Shown here: positions 28,035 through 39,852 of the stretch, piece after piece
How the letters are laid out: each line of letters opens with the position of its first letter
Numbering within the stretch: position 1 is the first letter of the stretch
Assembly: GCA_029433525.1 (NCBI GenBank)
Contig: JAQTIF010000001.1
Span: 2,108,001-2,172,000 of the forward strand
Source of the DNA: Enterobacteriaceae bacterium ESL0689
Lineage (GTDB): Bacteria; Pseudomonadota; Gammaproteobacteria; Enterobacterales; Enterobacteriaceae
Length of the DNA: 64,000 nt
Direction of reading: 5' to 3'
The notes under the pieces: model-generated
Seen by the model: the letters and a program-made list of their open reading frames with translations, nothing else
The model's database searches: none
Told to the model about the DNA's origin: nothing
Made by a program: the position numbers and the translations under genes

Positions 28035-29585
28035 TTAAGCCTGTGGCAACGCACTCTGTTTGTTCAGCTTAAACTGTGACATCGCGGCGTTGAGTCCATC
28101 CGTTTGCGCGCGCAGCGAATCAGCAGTGCCTGTGGCGAGGTTGACCATAACACCATTTTGCTGAATACCGGAGTCAATCTGGCTGATGGCAACGCTAACC
28201 TGCTCGATACCAATACTTTGTTGGTTGCTGGCATCGGTGATTTCCACGATCAGCTCAGCCACTTTCTTCACATCCTCAACAACTTCGGCAATCGTTTTCC
28301 CGGCGTCGTTGACCTGCATGTTACCGCTGGAAATCAACTTAGCAGAGTCTTCAATCAGACCTTTAATCTCTTTCGCCGCGTTGGCACAATGACTTGCCAG
28401 AGTGCGAACTTCACCGGCAACCACGGCAAAACCGCGCCCTTCCGAACCCGCCCTCGCGGCTTCGACAGCCGCATTCAGCGCCAGAATATTGGTCTGGAAA
28501 GCGATACTGTCAATCACACCAATGATACTGGTAATTTTATCCGACGATGCGGATATACCGTCCATGGTTTCCATCACTTTAGAAACCATCATCCCGCCTT
28601 GCTCAGCGCTGGACGCCACTTTGCTGGCCAGATGGCTGGCACTCAACGAGTTTTCAGCATTCTGCTTAACGGCGGCGGTCATCTCTTCCATCGATGAAGC
28701 AGTTTTCTCAAGTGCGCTCGCCTGTTGACTGGTACGTTCGGCCAGCGCGAGATTATTACTGGTGATTTCATCTGAACTGCTGGAGATCTGATTACTGGCG
28801 GTGCTGACGGTTTGAATGATTTCCGTCAGTTTATTACACATGTTGCTCATTGAGGCCATGACGCTGGAGGTATCATCCTGGCGTACAGAGACGGTGCGGC
28901 TGAGATCACCACTGGCCACCGCGATGGCAATATCGGCAACCTGGACAGGTTCCGCGCCCAAAGCACGAAAGATATTACGGTGGATCCAGACGCTGATCAC
29001 CAGCAGCAGGATAATGGAGATAGCCGCCGCGAGCAGCATGATCTTGAAGACTAATTCAGAACTGCCTTCCGCCGATTCGATAGCCTGATTGGCGTACTGT
29101 GATGCACTGCCAACAAAAGCATGGATGCCGTTAAGATGGCTATTGTAATTCCGATTAAAGGTCTCCAGCTCGTTACCAGAAATCGCCGTCCCGCTGTGTA
29201 ATTTCTTGATTAATGCGGCGGCATCATCAATCATTTTTTTGCCGGCCTGATACTGTTCGCCGTTAAGGTGCTCCAGCAGGTCATCTGAAAGAATACCTTG
29301 CCAGTGATTGATCCGGTCATACCACTGACTCTTGAGGCGAATAAAATCAGCCTCTCCCTGCTCAAGCGTGATAGACCCCTCGACCAGTTGCGATACCACC
29401 AGCCGGAGTTCAATCAGATAAATGGGTGGCGGCATGATATCAGCCGTTAAGTCCTTCGCTTGTAACCCTAAATTGTTTTGTGTCGTGCTGTGTTTGTCGC
29501 CGTATATTGCAACCGCAGTAATAAATACGGTGAATAACAGTGAACAACAGATTAACATCAATAAGTTATTGGTCAGCGATTTCAT
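28035..29585 (-). CDS. Methyl-accepting chemotaxis protein
   Basis: A 516-residue transmembrane chemoreceptor. Membrane segments are near residues 8-28 and 182-203, enclosing a periplasmic four-helix-bundle type ligand domain of about 150 residues. A HAMP region (around [22 protein letters not shown]) and the cytoplasmic signalling hairpin follow. The hairpin tip [35 protein letters not shown] (shown here in full only by its [20 protein letters not shown] core) is canonical and contacts CheA/CheW. No C-terminal CheR/CheB pentapeptide is seen. It is Trg/Tsr-like but ligand specificity cannot be read. No other chemotaxis gene is nearby; a sigma-28-type promoter lies upstream. Confidence 0.93.
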   Translation of the reverse strand: MKSLTNNLLMLICCSLLFTVFITAVAIYGDKHSTTQNNLGLQAKDLTADIMPPPIYLIELRLVVSQLVEGSITLEQGEADFIRLKSQWYDRINHWQGILSDDLLEHLNGEQYQAGKKMIDDAAALIKKLHSGTAISGNELETFNRNYNSHLNGIHAFVGSASQYANQAIESAEGSSELVFKIMLLAAAISIILLLVISVWIHRNIFRALGAEPVQVADIAIAVASGDLSRTVSVRQDDTSSVMASMSNMCNKLTEIIQTVSTASNQISSSSDEITSNNLALAERTSQQASALEKTASSMEEMTAAVKQNAENSLSASHLASKVASSAEQGGMMVSKVMETMDGISASSDKITSIIGVIDSIAFQTNILALNAAVEAARAGSEGRGFAVVAGEVRTLASHCANAAKEIKGLIEDSAKLISSGNMQVNDAGKTIAEVVEDVKKVAELIVEITDASNQQSIGIEQVSVAISQIDSGIQQNGVMVNLATGTADSLRAQTDGLNAAMSQFKLNKQSALPQA

Positions 29586-29619
29586 TTTTCCCTCTTTTTA
29601 TGTTTTGTTATTAATTTAT

Positions 29620-29645
29620 TTATCGGCACTAACCTATAAATCTTA
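29620..29645 (-). promoter_or_regulatory. Sigma-28 (FliA)-type promoter of the chemoreceptor gene
   Basis: On the minus strand TAAGATTT (29638-29645), a 10-base spacer and GCCGATAA (29620-29627) lie upstream of the chemoreceptor. This compares with the FliA consensus TAAAGTTT-N11-GCCGATAA; shifting the -35 by one base gives N11. The -10 element is exact. It implies expression with the flagellar regulon. Confidence 0.75.
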
Positions 29646-29869
29646 ATCTTCGTTGATATAAATCAATAAGAAACAGATAATTAGAATTTGAATTACCCGG
29701 TGTATCAGGCTCAGCTCGTCCTGGAAACGGGCAGGGCAGAGAAAGCGCGGCATCCATGTGTTTTTCAGCTTCTGGTCGGAGTCAGAAACGGCAGGTTAAA
29801 TGATCGGCCAGTTGTAAGATGGATGCTAATCGTTTGATAAGATGATGATTTTACACGTTTACTTAATTA

Positions 29870-30250
29870 TCAGGATCTGAATGGAAATCGATATCCCTTC
29901 AGATCCTCGTGTGGCAGAAGTGCGCATTCACGATGCCGGGCGGCAGGTGACATAAAAATGTTCATACTGGCGCTCAGCCCCATCAGCACCATATCCAGCA
30001 CCGTAAAGGCAAACGTTCCTTCATGCGCCTGCGGCACCCAGGCAATCAGCTTCGCCCGTTCAGCCGGTGACAACGTCACAATAGCATGGCCATCGAACTG
30101 CATATCGCCGTCCAATAGGGGCAGAAGACCGGAAAGCGTGCGCATCAGCGTGGTTTTACCACTGCCATTGGTTCCCAGCAGACAATAGGCTTTGCCGCGC
30201 TGTAACGTTAAAGAGACATCGTGCAAAAGCGGGCGACCTGGATAGCCGAT
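29870..30250 (-). pseudogene. Truncated ABC transporter ATPase (iron/siderophore type)
   Basis: The fragment begins in GYPGRPLLHDVSLTL and contains an intact Walker A (GTNGSGKTTLMRTL) and the Q-loop region AKLIAWVPQAH. It continues to TVLDMVLMGLSASMNIF, typical of FecE/FepC-type importers. It then leaves the family in ECALLPHEDLKG and ends before the ABC signature, Walker B and H-loop. The 5' end is cut near 30250, where an IS3-family fragment in the opposite orientation begins. It cannot hydrolyse ATP as a transporter subunit. Confidence 0.75.
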
Positions 30251-30251
30251 A

Positions 30252-30590
30252 CCGGATAGTTACGATAATGCGTATGTGGAATCGCTGTTCCGGACACTGA
30301 AGTATGTGCCGTAGTGGCCATCATCGGGGTTCAGGACGCTGGAGGATGCCCGTACCTGGGTGGAGAAATTTACCCGGTGGTATAACGAAGAGCACCGTCA
30401 CAGTGGAATACGCTATGTCACGCCAGCAGAACGGCATCGTGGTGAAGACAGGGCCCTGCTGAAACAGCGTGATGAACTGTATCGTCAGGCACAGAAAGCG
30501 CATCCGGAGCGCGGGTCAGGGAAGACAAGAAACTGGCAGCCGGAGGGTCCGGTAACATTAAATCCGGAACGGGAAAAACAGGCAGTTTAA
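30252..30590 (+). mobile_element. IS3-family transposase C-terminal remnant
   Basis: The reading frame encodes the end of an IS3-family OrfB integrase: YDNAYVESLFRTLKY (with the DDE glutamate), then an in-frame TAG, then ARTWVEKFTRWYNEEHRHSG, YVTPAERHRGED and a C terminus ending EREKQAV. The N-terminal catalytic part and the left end are gone, so it is dead. Its right side abuts and truncates the 3' end of yciZ; the left side abuts the broken ABC ATPase. Confidence 0.8.
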
Positions 30591-30742
30591 ATTAAACAGG
30601 GGTGACAACTGCCTTGACACTTACCGAGTTCGGTTTGCAGGATCTCCAGATTATGAATCGCTGAGTGATAATCCCCAGCGACCAGAATATCCAGTATCGT
30701 ATCAATACGTTGCGCAAGCAAACGAACATCTAAATCGGGCAT
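30587..30742 (-). pseudogene. yciZ: YciZ (UPF0509), 3' end replaced by IS-derived sequence
   Basis: The first 40 or so residues ([20 protein letters not shown], then [10 protein letters not shown]) match the 57-residue YciZ of E. coli. After this the natural C terminus is replaced by [12 protein letters not shown], encoded by the end of the IS3 remnant. The start is at 30742. YciZ has no defined function. In E. coli it sits before gmr and rnb; gmr is absent here. The product may still be made as a short chimera. Confidence 0.75.
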
Positions 30743-30827
30743 AAGATTATCCTGAGGATAAAAAGAAATGTGAAAGAAACATCCCTTCTTATGCCGGGAA
30801 AGGGATAAGAAGAGACTAAGCGCCGGG

Positions 30828-30945
30828 CCCATCAGGCTATTTGGCTTGCCATTCTGGCCCTGGGCAGAGCTCGAAATCCTCACACACTACCTGTACGCAG
30901 TGGTTTCTCCGTGCTGCCTATGTCCAGACGAGTTGTGTCAATAAC
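30828..30945 (-). repeat. Palindrome-bounded intergenic repeat, copy 2
   Basis: Read on the minus strand the element starts at the rnb stop codon (gcctgatggcgttattg), then ctggacat, gcagc.cggagaaacc, ctgcgtac, gtgaggatttcgag, ctctgcccagggcc, aatggcaag, and ends in aaatagcctgatgggcc. It is about 80% identical to the copy at 39853-39980. It extends to the last codon of rnb, so it may also act as its transcript end. Confidence 0.7.
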
Positions 30946-30949
30946 GCCA

Positions 30950-32884
30950 TCAGGCAAACGGGCGCGCGATAATACTGCGTGTTTCCATTCGGACTTCAGC
31001 GATCTTAATATCAATCACATTGGTTATTTTGTAAACCACCTCACCTTTAATTTGTACTGTGCCATTCTCCTGACTACAGATCAGCTCATCACGCACCGCG
31101 TGCAGAAATGGTGCCGGAATAAAGGCAATCGCGCCGTTATCGATCAGACGGACACGCATCCCACCCCGACTGATATCGATAATTTCAGCGACAAAACGGT
31201 TATCTGTACCGGCATGTGGATGCAGATAACGTGCATACAACCAATCTCCGACATCACGTTCTGCCATACGATTCAGGCGGCGGCGCTCGGCCATTTGTAG
31301 CGTTACTTCCTCCTGTGGGCGAGGGGCACTTTCGTTTTTGATTATTGCTTTCAGTAAACGATGGTTAATCATATCGCCATATTTACGAATCGGCGAAGTC
31401 CATGTTGCGTAGGTTTCGAGGCCAAGACCAAAATGGGGGCCTGGCTCAATACTGATCGTGGCAAATGACTGGAAACGACGGATGCGGCTATCGAGAAACG
31501 CAAAATCCTGCGCATCCAGTTGACGACGCAGCTTACAGAAACCGGCCAGTGTCAGGACTTCTGCCGGATCGATATGAATATCGTAACTCTTCAGTAATGT
31601 CGCCAGTTGCTCGGTATTTGCCGGATCAAACCCGCTATGCACGTTATAAATACCAAAACCGAGCTTATCGCGCAAAACCCGAGCGGCACAGATATTAGCG
31701 GCGATCATCGCCTCTTCAACCATGCGGTTAGCGATCCGCCGTGGTTCAGCAACAATATCCAGCACTTCGCCTTGTTCACCCAGGACGAAACGATAATCGG
31801 GGCGATCCCTGAAAACCAGCGCATGGGTATTACGCCATTCGCTGCGGCGCAGGCAGACATCCTGCAATCGCTTAATTTGTTGCGCGATAGCTTCATTTTC
31901 AGGTTGCCAGCTACCGGTATTTTCCAGCCAGTCGGATACCTTGTCGTAAGCCAGTTTCGCCTTTGATTCAATCATTGCCGCAAAAAATTCGATTTCGTCA
32001 GCAATCGCCCCATCACTGGCCAGAATCATACGGCAAACCAGCGCCGGGCGTACTTCACCAGCACGCAGGGAGCATAAATCATCAGACAGCTCGCGCGGTA
32101 ACATCGGAATATTAAAACCGGGCAGATAGTTGGTGAAAGCACGGGTTTTTGCTATCTCATCCAGTTTGCTCCCCTGGGCAATCCAGGCGGTGGGATCGGC
32201 GATCGCCACCGTCAGATACAGGCTGTTATCCGGCCCGGCTTCCACGTATAAGGCATCGTCCATATCTTCCGTGCTGGCACTGTCGATAGTGACAAAATCA
32301 AGGGCTGTTAAGTCCTGACGTTGTAATTCTTCGTCCAGTAATTCGCTGGCCACCCCATCAGGGGCTTCTTTTTCCAGATTGTGACGTGCCAGCGTGACCC
32401 ACCACGGCGAGAAATGGTCATCACTGAAAGTGATAAACCGGGTCAGTTCGGCATAAAATCCCCGATCTCCCTTCAGCGGATGACGACGCATTTCAGCAAC
32501 AGCCCAGTCGCCTTCGCTAAAGTTATGGTTCAGGTTGCGCTCCGCACGGCAGGGGATAGCCTCTCTGAGCAACGGATGATCGGGAACGATAGACAGACGA
32601 TCATCTTTTTTATGGACCTTACCGACAAAACGGCTCAGAAAAGGCTCAATCAGGCTTTCCGGTTCCGCACTTTCACGATCTTTTTCTGTGTGGATAACCG
32701 CACTGATCCGATCGCCATGCATCACCTTTTTCATTTGTGGCGGCGGAATAAAGTAGCTTTTCTGCGCATCAACTTCGAGGAAGCCAAAACCTTTCTCTGT
32801 GGCTTTAACGACGCCCTCTACGCGGGGAGTCTGAGAATGTAATTGCTGTTTAAGCTGCGCTAGCAGCGGGTTGTCCTGAAACAT
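30950..32884 (-). CDS. rnb: Exoribonuclease II
   Basis: A processive 3'-to-5' hydrolytic exoribonuclease of the RNB family that degrades single-stranded mRNA. The 644 residues equal E. coli RNase II and place the catalytic aspartates at D201, D207, D209 and D210 in [15 protein letters not shown]-terminal cold-shock domains precede the RNB domain ([36 protein letters not shown]), and an S1 domain ends the protein ([17 protein letters not shown]). gmr and yciW, its E. coli neighbours, are absent. Confidence 0.97.
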   Translation of the reverse strand: MFQDNPLLAQLKQQLHSQTPRVEGVVKATEKGFGFLEVDAQKSYFIPPPQMKKVMHGDRISAVIHTEKDRESAEPESLIEPFLSRFVGKVHKKDDRLSIVPDHPLLREAIPCRAERNLNHNFSEGDWAVAEMRRHPLKGDRGFYAELTRFITFSDDHFSPWWVTLARHNLEKEAPDGVASELLDEELQRQDLTALDFVTIDSASTEDMDDALYVEAGPDNSLYLTVAIADPTAWIAQGSKLDEIAKTRAFTNYLPGFNIPMLPRELSDDLCSLRAGEVRPALVCRMILASDGAIADEIEFFAAMIESKAKLAYDKVSDWLENTGSWQPENEAIAQQIKRLQDVCLRRSEWRNTHALVFRDRPDYRFVLGEQGEVLDIVAEPRRIANRMVEEAMIAANICAARVLRDKLGFGIYNVHSGFDPANTEQLATLLKSYDIHIDPAEVLTLAGFCKLRRQLDAQDFAFLDSRIRRFQSFATISIEPGPHFGLGLETYATWTSPIRKYGDMINHRLLKAIIKNESAPRPQEEVTLQMAERRRLNRMAERDVGDWLYARYLHPHAGTDNRFVAEIIDISRGGMRVRLIDNGAIAFIPAPFLHAVRDELICSQENGTVQIKGEVVYKITNVIDIKIAEVRMETRSIIARPFA

Positions 32885-33035
32885 AATGAGGTATTTTCGT
32901 GGCTAAAAGATCGGCTGATATTTTTACGCAATCCCGTCAGTGGCGGCAAGCGAAGTTTGGCTTTTTTCGTTATTTAAAGAATGGCATACATGGCAGAAAT
33001 TCCCCCCCTGACCCGCCGCGAGGAGGGGAGAGCGT

Positions 33036-33824
33036 TTATTTCAGTTCCAGCTCGTTCATTGCTGCGATGCTGAAACCACCATCAACGTGAACCACTTCAC
33101 CGGAAATCCCTGCCGAGAGATCCGAGCACAGAAATGCCGCGCTATTGCCTACATCTTCAATCGTAACAGTCCGGCGAATCGGTGTAACAGCTTCGCAATG
33201 TGCCAGCATTTTACGGAAATCTTTAATACCGGATGCGGCAAGCGTGCGGATGGGACCAGCAGAAATAGCGTTAACACGCACACCTTCCGGACCCATCGCA
33301 TTTGCCATATAGCGAACGTTAGCTTCCAGAGACGCTTTGGCCAGTCCCATAACGTTGTAATTCGGGATTGCACGTTCGGCCCCCAGATAAGAGAGTGTCA
33401 GCAGGGCTGAACCCGGATTTAACATACTACGACAGGCTTTCGCCATCGCGACGAAGCTGTAAGCACTGATATCATGAGCGATACGAAAACCCTCACGATT
33501 GACGGCATTGACATAATCGCCATCCAGTTGATCAGCCGGGGCGAAGCCAATCGAGTGAACAAAACCATCAAATTTCGGCCAGACTTTACCCAGCTCAGTG
33601 AACAGCGATGCAATGCTTTCATCAGTTGCTACATCACAGGGCAGCACAATATCTGATCCAAGCGCCGTCGCAAATTCTGCTACCCGACCTTTTAGCTTTT
33701 CAGTTTGATAGGTGAACGCCAGTTCGGCCCCTTCACGATGCATTGCCTGGGCAATGCCATAGGCGATCGACAGTTTACTGGCCACGCCAGTAATCAGAAT
33801 ACGTTTGCCGGAAAGAAAACCCAT
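33036..33824 (-). CDS. fabI: Enoyl-[acyl-carrier-protein] reductase (NADH) FabI
   Basis: Catalyses the last reduction step of each fatty-acid elongation cycle; target of triclosan. The 262 residues equal E. coli FabI. The dinucleotide site is [19 protein letters not shown], and the catalytic residues Y146, Y156 and K163 are in [19 protein letters not shown]. The conserved G93 region ([11 protein letters not shown]) is unchanged. It lies downstream of the sap operon end in the same orientation, with a 208-bp spacer in which I see no gene. Confidence 0.97.
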   Translation of the reverse strand: MGFLSGKRILITGVASKLSIAYGIAQAMHREGAELAFTYQTEKLKGRVAEFATALGSDIVLPCDVATDESIASLFTELGKVWPKFDGFVHSIGFAPADQLDGDYVNAVNREGFRIAHDISAYSFVAMAKACRSMLNPGSALLTLSYLGAERAIPNYNVMGLAKASLEANVRYMANAMGPEGVRVNAISAGPIRTLAASGIKDFRKMLAHCEAVTPIRRTVTIEDVGNSAAFLCSDLSAGISGEVVHVDGGFSIAAMNELELK

Positions 33825-34032
33825 AGTTTTAATCCTTATTCATTTTGTTTATTTTTACTTTAACAATCATAGCGTTACGCTTGTTGTTTCAAAATAACCC
33901 AGATTTGGCTGAGAATTATATCTCACTGACCGCCTTCTGTGTCACGCTATTTTCATCTGACGATGCCAGGAGACAGCCGGAATGGTGATTTTGCTCGCAG
34001 GACAGGCTGTTTTGCGCTTTCCAGACCAACCC

Positions 34033-34842
34033 CTATCTGTTGTCCTGACGCCAGGCATCCGCCGTCAGTGCCTCGCCAAAATGGCCGGCAATGAGCCGTT
34101 TGGTAATGTCGTGTAATGGTGACGCCAGCACATCGGCAGTGCTGCCGCGCTCCACCACCTCTCCCTGATGCATCACCAGAAGTTGATCGCTGATATGCTT
34201 GATCATACCGAGATTCTGCGTCACATAGATATATGAAATCCCCTGTTTTTCCTGTAGTTCCAGCATCAGATTGATCAATTGTGAACGCATCGACATATCC
34301 AGCGCCGCCAGCGCTTCGTCACAGATAATCACTTTAGGGCGCAGGATCAGCGCCCGTGCCAGCCCAAGGCGCTGTTTTTGCCCCGGTGCCAGCATATGCG
34401 GATAATAGCTGACATGATCGGGCAGCAATCCCACCATACGTAACGTTTCAATAATTTGTTTCTCGCGGTCCTGGGGAGCAAGATCAGTATTAAGACGCAG
34501 CGGAAGATCGAGGATCTGAGCGATCCGTTGCCGGGGATTGAGTGAGTTTGATGGATCCTGGAAGATCATGCGAATACGCTGGCTGCGAAAAGAGTAATCA
34601 CCGAATTGCAGCGGATGATCGTCGATCAGCAATTCGCCAGAGGTCGGCGCAATCATCCCGGCCAGCATTTTTACCAGGGTGGATTTTCCCGATCCATTTG
34701 CGCCCGTGATCGCCAGGGTCTGATGTTCACGCAGGGTAAAACTCAGCGGTTTAACCGCTTCTTCTGTCTGGCGACGAAACCACCCGGTTCGGTAGCGAAA
34801 GGTTTTACTCAACTGGCGCACTTCAAGCAGTGTTTCAACCAT
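34033..34842 (-). CDS. sapF: Peptide/putrescine ABC transporter ATPase SapF
   Basis: The second ATPase subunit of the Sap transporter, 269 residues (268 in E. coli). Walker A is [12 protein letters not shown], the signature region is [19 protein letters not shown] (a divergent signature as in E. coli SapF), and Walker B is [13 protein letters not shown]. Sap transporters are linked to resistance to antimicrobial peptides in Salmonella and to putrescine export in E. coli. Its start overlaps the end of sapD by 8 bp. Confidence 0.95.
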   Translation of the reverse strand: MVETLLEVRQLSKTFRYRTGWFRRQTEEAVKPLSFTLREHQTLAITGANGSGKSTLVKMLAGMIAPTSGELLIDDHPLQFGDYSFRSQRIRMIFQDPSNSLNPRQRIAQILDLPLRLNTDLAPQDREKQIIETLRMVGLLPDHVSYYPHMLAPGQKQRLGLARALILRPKVIICDEALAALDMSMRSQLINLMLELQEKQGISYIYVTQNLGMIKHISDQLLVMHQGEVVERGSTADVLASPLHDITKRLIAGHFGEALTADAWRQDNR

Positions 34843-35836
34843 GCCACTCTTTCTCTCTGTTCAGTGGGTAATGGCAGGCATAGAGATGGGTTTTGCTGCC
34901 GATAAGCGCCGGTGCCTCAATGCATTTACGTTGCGCGTAGGGGCAGCGTGGGCCAAGACGACAACCGATCGGGAGTTGTTCCAGTAACGGAATGGCGCCC
35001 GGTAGTGTATTCAGCCGACTTTTATGAGGCAATGGGCTACCAAAATCGGGGATAGCACGAATTAACGCCAGGGTATAGGGATGGTGAGGGGTGGTGATCA
35101 GCTCAGCGCTGGGGGCAGTCTCTACGGTCTGGCCACAATACATCACGTTAATTTTATCTGCCCACTGGCTAAGCATTTGCAGGTCGTGGCTGATCAGCAA
35201 AATCGTGGTGTTATTATTTTGATTCAGCCGTGACAGCAGGCGAATAATTTGTCCCTGCGTCGTCGGTTCCATCGCGTTGGTGGGTTCATCTGCGATCAAC
35301 AGCCGCGGCTGATTGGCCAGCGCAATGGCAATCATCACTTTCTGGCACTCCCCGTCGGTTAATTCATAGGGAAAGCAGTGCATAATGGCCAGGTGATCTT
35401 TAATTCCGACGCGATGCAGCAGCTCAATCGCCCGCCGTTTACGCCAGCCAATACGTTGCCACCAGCGACCCTTAAACGTCCAGCGTGGAATATTCTGCAT
35501 TAATTGCTGACCAATCCGCGCGGAAGGATCAAGGCAGGACTGGGGCTCCTGAAAAATCATCGATACGTTATGACCCAGCAACTTACGTCGCTCACGGGCG
35601 GACAGATTCAGCAGTTCGATATCATCAAAACGCATACGATCAGCCGTTATCCGCCAGTTATCTTTGGTCACACCGCAAATCGCTTTCGCGATAATGCTTT
35701 TGCCCGAACCGGACTCACCCACCAGACCACGAATTTCACCTTCGGTGAGGATCAGGCTGATACTGTCGACAGCCTTAACCCAGCCATCATTGGTTTTAAA
35801 TTCTATGGTTAAATTACGGATATCAAGTAATGGCAT
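34835..35836 (-). CDS. sapD: Peptide/putrescine ABC transporter ATPase SapD
   Basis: An Opp/Dpp-type ATPase of 333 residues (330 in E. coli). Walker A is [14 protein letters not shown], the signature is [17 protein letters not shown], and Walker B is [14 protein letters not shown]. The oligopeptide-transporter C-terminal extension with a cysteine cluster ([14 protein letters not shown]) is present and may hold an Fe-S cluster. E. coli SapD also supports Trk potassium uptake by binding ATP. It overlaps sapC by one base. Confidence 0.96.
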   Translation of the reverse strand: MPLLDIRNLTIEFKTNDGWVKAVDSISLILTEGEIRGLVGESGSGKSIIAKAICGVTKDNWRITADRMRFDDIELLNLSARERRKLLGHNVSMIFQEPQSCLDPSARIGQQLMQNIPRWTFKGRWWQRIGWRKRRAIELLHRVGIKDHLAIMHCFPYELTDGECQKVMIAIALANQPRLLIADEPTNAMEPTTQGQIIRLLSRLNQNNNTTILLISHDLQMLSQWADKINVMYCGQTVETAPSAELITTPHHPYTLALIRAIPDFGSPLPHKSRLNTLPGAIPLLEQLPIGCRLGPRCPYAQRKCIEAPALIGSKTHLYACHYPLNREKEWHG

Positions 35837-36726
35837 TACGCCACCCCGGCGATAATCGCGCGACGGATACCATCGCCCAGTAAATTAATCAACAGCACAC
35901 TGACCATAATCGCCACCCCAGGCAACATCACCATCCAGGGGGCGACATAAATCAGCTCCAGCGCATCGCCAAGCATCGCGCCCCATTCCGGCGAGGGGAG
36001 CTGGGCCCCCAGGCCGAGAAAACCGAGCGCGGCAATATCGAGTATGGCGATGGACAGGACGCGGGTTATTTCGTTCACTAAGCCGGAGGCGATATTCGGC
36101 AACACCGCAAACCAGAGAATATTTAGCGTCGATGCACCATCAAGGCGCGTGGCAATGATGTACTCTTTTTCCAGCTCATCATGCACCATGCCATAGACTG
36201 AACGCACAATACGCGGCAACAGCGCCAGCCAGATCGCGAACATCGCATGGCCCAGATTGGGTCCGATGAACGCGGAAACCACAATGGCCAGCAAAAGCGA
36301 TGGAATCGATAACAGAATATCGAGAATATGATTGAGCAACGCAGAACGCAGACCATGACTGGCACCAGCGATAATCCCCATGATCAGACCACAGATGACC
36401 GCCGCACAGGTGACGATAAACGCGCCGCCAATGGTCGATGCCGCACCACTCAGCAGGCGGCTGAGTTCATCGCGCCCCAGATCATCGGTTCCGAGAAAGA
36501 ACAACACGTCACCGTAACGCGACCATGAAGGCGGCAGTAACTGATAACCCAGAAATTGCTGATTAATATTATAAGGTGCCAGCCAGTGACCAAAAAGGCA
36601 CAACATTGCCAGGCCGGCACAACCGTACAATCCTGTCATCGCGGTGGTATCGCTACAGAACTTACGCCATACAATACGCAGCGCGCCGGGCGGTCGTTTT
36701 TCAAGATAAACGCTATCGTCGAACAT
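35836..36726 (-). CDS. sapC: Peptide/putrescine ABC transporter permease SapC
   Basis: An inner-membrane permease of the Opp/Dpp type, 296 residues as in E. coli. It starts [14 protein letters not shown]; five to six membrane helices follow. The EAA loop that docks the ATPases is in [25 protein letters not shown]. Unlike the other junctions in this operon, a 97-bp spacer separates it from sapB (36727-36823). On the coding strand that spacer holds AAAGGG and a short out-of-frame ORF ([13 protein letters not shown]) ending inside the sapC start; its relevance is doubtful. Confidence 0.95.
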   Translation of the reverse strand: MFDDSVYLEKRPPGALRIVWRKFCSDTTAMTGLYGCAGLAMLCLFGHWLAPYNINQQFLGYQLLPPSWSRYGDVLFFLGTDDLGRDELSRLLSGAASTIGGAFIVTCAAVICGLIMGIIAGASHGLRSALLNHILDILLSIPSLLLAIVVSAFIGPNLGHAMFAIWLALLPRIVRSVYGMVHDELEKEYIIATRLDGASTLNILWFAVLPNIASGLVNEITRVLSIAILDIAALGFLGLGAQLPSPEWGAMLGDALELIYVAPWMVMLPGVAIMVSVLLINLLGDGIRRAIIAGVA

Positions 36727-36823
36727 AGGGGCTCATTTTATTTTTGTTGATCATATCTGATATCCCTTTTGTTGTATCTCGTGCCTGAATGATCAATCGC
36801 AACGAGGCGCGGATGGAGAACGG

Positions 36824-37789
36824 CTATCGCAGGGCATACCATTCCCTGTGTTTCAGTGGGTTAGCCATGGCGCCTAAAATATCGGATATCACGTTGATGG
36901 TAATAATCAGTGTGCCGATAACCATCACAACCGCTGAGATAGCGGCATAATCCTGCTGACGAACCGCGTTAAGCAACCAGCGTCCCAGTCCGGGCCAGTT
37001 AAACACAATTTCTGTGATCATCGCCAGGGTCAGCATGGTGGAAAACTGCAATCCAAGACGAGGGATTACCGGCGGCAGTGCATTATGCAAAACATGACGA
37101 AACAGAATTTTGCGCTGAGAAACACCACGGGTGGCAGCGGCTTTGACGTAATTGGTATCATACACTTCATGGGTGCTAAGACGAACTAAACGAATGACTT
37201 CGGTCGTCAGTACGACAGCGAGAGTGAGCACCGGCAGCACCATATGACGGACAGCGCTGATAATCATTTCATGACGCCAGGGGGAATCGGAAAGCCAGGC
37301 ATCGATCAGCGCGAAACCGGTGACGGTTTTCACTTCATACAGCAGATCGAAACGTCCGGCGACGGGAAACCAGCCGAGGGTGAGGGAGAAAAGCAGCGTC
37401 AACAGCAGCGCCAGCCAGAATACGGGGATGGAAAAACCGAGCAATGCCAGCGCGCTGATCAGGGTATCCGGCCACTTATTATACATCATCCCGGCCAGCA
37501 TCCCGGTGGGAATGCCGATCAACAGGGCAAAGCTAAACGCCAGAATACACAGTTCCATCGTGGCCGGAAAAACTTCTTTTAACTGTGCGGAAATCATCTG
37601 GCCATTAATACTGGACACGCCAAAATCCCCGTGTAGCAGACCCATAATCCAGAATTGCCAGGCGTTCCACAATGAAGCTCCCTGTAACGGCGCATGGGGC
37701 GTGAAGTAACTCAGGCTAAAGCCGATAAGCATCAGAAAAAAGAGCGTGGTGATCAGGAGCAAAACACGCCGCAGGGTATAAATAATCAT
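36824..37789 (-). CDS. sapB: Peptide/putrescine ABC transporter permease SapB
   Basis: The first permease of the Sap system, 321 residues as in E. coli, ending [11 protein letters not shown]-terminal [19 protein letters not shown] is the first membrane segment. The EAA-type loop is [28 protein letters not shown] (family core AAATRG). Its ATG overlaps the sapA stop by 4 bp (ATGA), indicating translational coupling. Confidence 0.96.
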   Translation of the reverse strand: MIIYTLRRVLLLITTLFFLMLIGFSLSYFTPHAPLQGASLWNAWQFWIMGLLHGDFGVSSINGQMISAQLKEVFPATMELCILAFSFALLIGIPTGMLAGMMYNKWPDTLISALALLGFSIPVFWLALLLTLLFSLTLGWFPVAGRFDLLYEVKTVTGFALIDAWLSDSPWRHEMIISAVRHMVLPVLTLAVVLTTEVIRLVRLSTHEVYDTNYVKAAATRGVSQRKILFRHVLHNALPPVIPRLGLQFSTMLTLAMITEIVFNWPGLGRWLLNAVRQQDYAAISAVVMVIGTLIITINVISDILGAMANPLKHREWYALR

Positions 37790-39429
37790 GGTGCTGGCAC
37801 CTTATCCTGTTTCTCTCGCCAGACACCGGCGAAAGAGGTATTACTGAAGGAACTAAGCACTAACCCTTTGATATCGTAGCGATAAGCCTGCAAACGTAAT
37901 GAAGAAGCCAGCGGCAGTACCGGCAATTCACGGGCAAGAATATGTTGTGCTTCTTTATAAGCCTCAATACGGGAAGCTAATTGCTGTGAACGCAATGCCT
38001 TCTGGAGCACTTCGTCAAACTCCGGATTACACCAGTGGGCAAAATTGGTTTGCGAACCAATGGCGGCGCAACTCAGTTGCGGGCGCAGGAAGCTATCGGG
38101 ATCGTTACTGTCGGTTGCCCAGCCCGAAAGCGTCAGATCGTGGTTCATATCCATCATTCTGGCCTCCTGGAAGCGCCCCTCGATCGGCACGATGATAACT
38201 TTTACCCCCGCCTGTGCCATATCGGCCTGAATCAGCTCGGCCATTTTCAACGGGCTGGGATTCCACATCTGGGAGCGAGTGGATACCCACAGCTTCAGGG
38301 TCAGATTTTCCAGTCCTAATGCTTTCAGCTCCTCACGCGCCTGTGCCGGATTATATTCGGTAACTTTCGCTTCGTTATCGTAAGCCCATGAGGCGCGGGG
38401 TAACAGGGAGGCCGCCGTTTCTGCGGTGCCGTAATAAATGGATTTCATCAAGCGTGGATTATTAATCGTCAGTGCCAGAGCATGGCGAACCACCGGGTTA
38501 TCCAGTGGCGGTCTGGCGGTGTTAAATGCCAGCCAGGCGATATTCATGCCCGGGCGCAATGTTAAACGCAGACGCGGATCATCACGCAAAATCGATAACT
38601 GGCTGGCCGCCGGCCACGCCAGAACATCACACTCGCCGGTTAATAATTTAGACAACCGCCCGATGCCGCCAGAGCCGAAATCAACGACAACCTGTGGCAT
38701 CTTCGGTACACCACGCCAGTAATCCCCATGGCGTTGCAGACGGACATACTGGCCCGCATGATATTCGCTGAGATAGAACGGCCCGGTGCCAACCGGCTGA
38801 CGATCCAGCAATTGCTGATAATCACGGCGGGTAAGTTGCTCACCATATTCGGCAGACATCACGGAAGCATAATGGGTGGCCAGGTGCCAGAGGAATGAGG
38901 CATCCGGCTGTTTCAGGCGAAATTCGACGGTTTTATTATCCAGTTTCTGTATGCTTTGCACATTATCAGCGAACTGCAAACTATCGAAATAGGGGAAGCT
39001 ACTGCCGTTAACCTCATGCCACGGGTTATCGCGATGAATAATACGGCTGAAGGTGAAAATGACATCGTCAGCATTCAGGGTTCGGCTGGGTTTAAACCAG
39101 GGAGTGGTATGGAAAGCGACATGGTCACGCAGATGGAAGCGATATGTCGCGCCATGATTCAACACCTCCCAGCGTTCCGCCAGCTGGGGACGCAGACGAT
39201 AAGTATAAGGGTCGACATCAAGCAGACGATCATAAAGCTGGGCAGCTAAGGTATCGATGATCAGACCACTGCTGGCCTTCTGAGGACTAAAGGTATTGAC
39301 CTGGCCATTAACACAGTAGACAAATCCGCTATCACGAATATCAGCATGGGTCAGTAATGGTGCCGTGGCGATAGCCTGATCGCACAGGAATAATACCGTC
39401 GCTAACAGCAAGGATAATTTCAAGCGCAT
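37786..39429 (-). CDS. sapA: Peptide ABC transporter periplasmic substrate-binding protein SapA
   Basis: The periplasmic binding component of the Sap transporter, SBP family 5 (DppA/OppA-like), first gene of sapABCDF. The start at 39429 ([21 protein letters not shown]) gives a proper signal peptide; an ATG six codons upstream is possible. About 547 residues, the E. coli length. Family landmarks are [34 protein letters not shown] and [16 protein letters not shown]. Confidence 0.95.
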   Translation of the reverse strand: MRLKLSLLLATVLFLCDQAIATAPLLTHADIRDSGFVYCVNGQVNTFSPQKASSGLIIDTLAAQLYDRLLDVDPYTYRLRPQLAERWEVLNHGATYRFHLRDHVAFHTTPWFKPSRTLNADDVIFTFSRIIHRDNPWHEVNGSSFPYFDSLQFADNVQSIQKLDNKTVEFRLKQPDASFLWHLATHYASVMSAEYGEQLTRRDYQQLLDRQPVGTGPFYLSEYHAGQYVRLQRHGDYWRGVPKMPQVVVDFGSGGIGRLSKLLTGECDVLAWPAASQLSILRDDPRLRLTLRPGMNIAWLAFNTARPPLDNPVVRHALALTINNPRLMKSIYYGTAETAASLLPRASWAYDNEAKVTEYNPAQAREELKALGLENLTLKLWVSTRSQMWNPSPLKMAELIQADMAQAGVKVIIVPIEGRFQEARMMDMNHDLTLSGWATDSNDPDSFLRPQLSCAAIGSQTNFAHWCNPEFDEVLQKALRSQQLASRIEAYKEAQHILARELPVLPLASSLRLQAYRYDIKGLVLSSFSNTSFAGVWREKQDKVPAP

Positions 39430-39852
39430 AATAGAGTTAGAGTCCATCCCACCAGGCGTGCGAAATCGCAGCGAACCTGTCGTCAGTGAGAGTTTCGGGT
39501 GCTCCCCACGGCCCGAATAGCCCGTAAAATCGGGTTCTCAGAGAGATAAAACAAAATGCTGACTGATGAGTATATTCCATCACTTTACACACTTCTCAGC
39601 CTGTGCAGGCAATATGACAGAGATGAAGTATGGTATCTTTTTCTCGTCGCTTTCTCCAGCAGCGGGTGTTATCCAGGGTGTCCAGACATGGAATTTTTAC
39701 TATTGAGCGCCCGATTTGTCTGAGTAAGGGTTTTGCGTACTCACTTACCGGACACGATACGCATCTGAAAAACTCGCTTTGTCAGATCAATTCCGATAAT
39801 TTGTTCCACCGGATATCTCTTTATTTTGCTGTTGGTTTGCACTTAGAGCCGA
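39430..39852. other. Non-coding spacer upstream of sapA
   Basis: No supported gene. The E. coli neighbour ymjA is absent. It presumably carries the sapA promoter on the minus strand; an open frame on the plus strand from 39630 runs into the repeat and has no family features. Confidence 0.5.

Noticed and set aside
28104..28697. Long plus-strand open frame opposite the chemoreceptor gene
   Set aside because: It is a mirror of the highly regular chemoreceptor coding sequence; no family, no ribosome-binding site, histidine/asparagine-rich nonsense composition.
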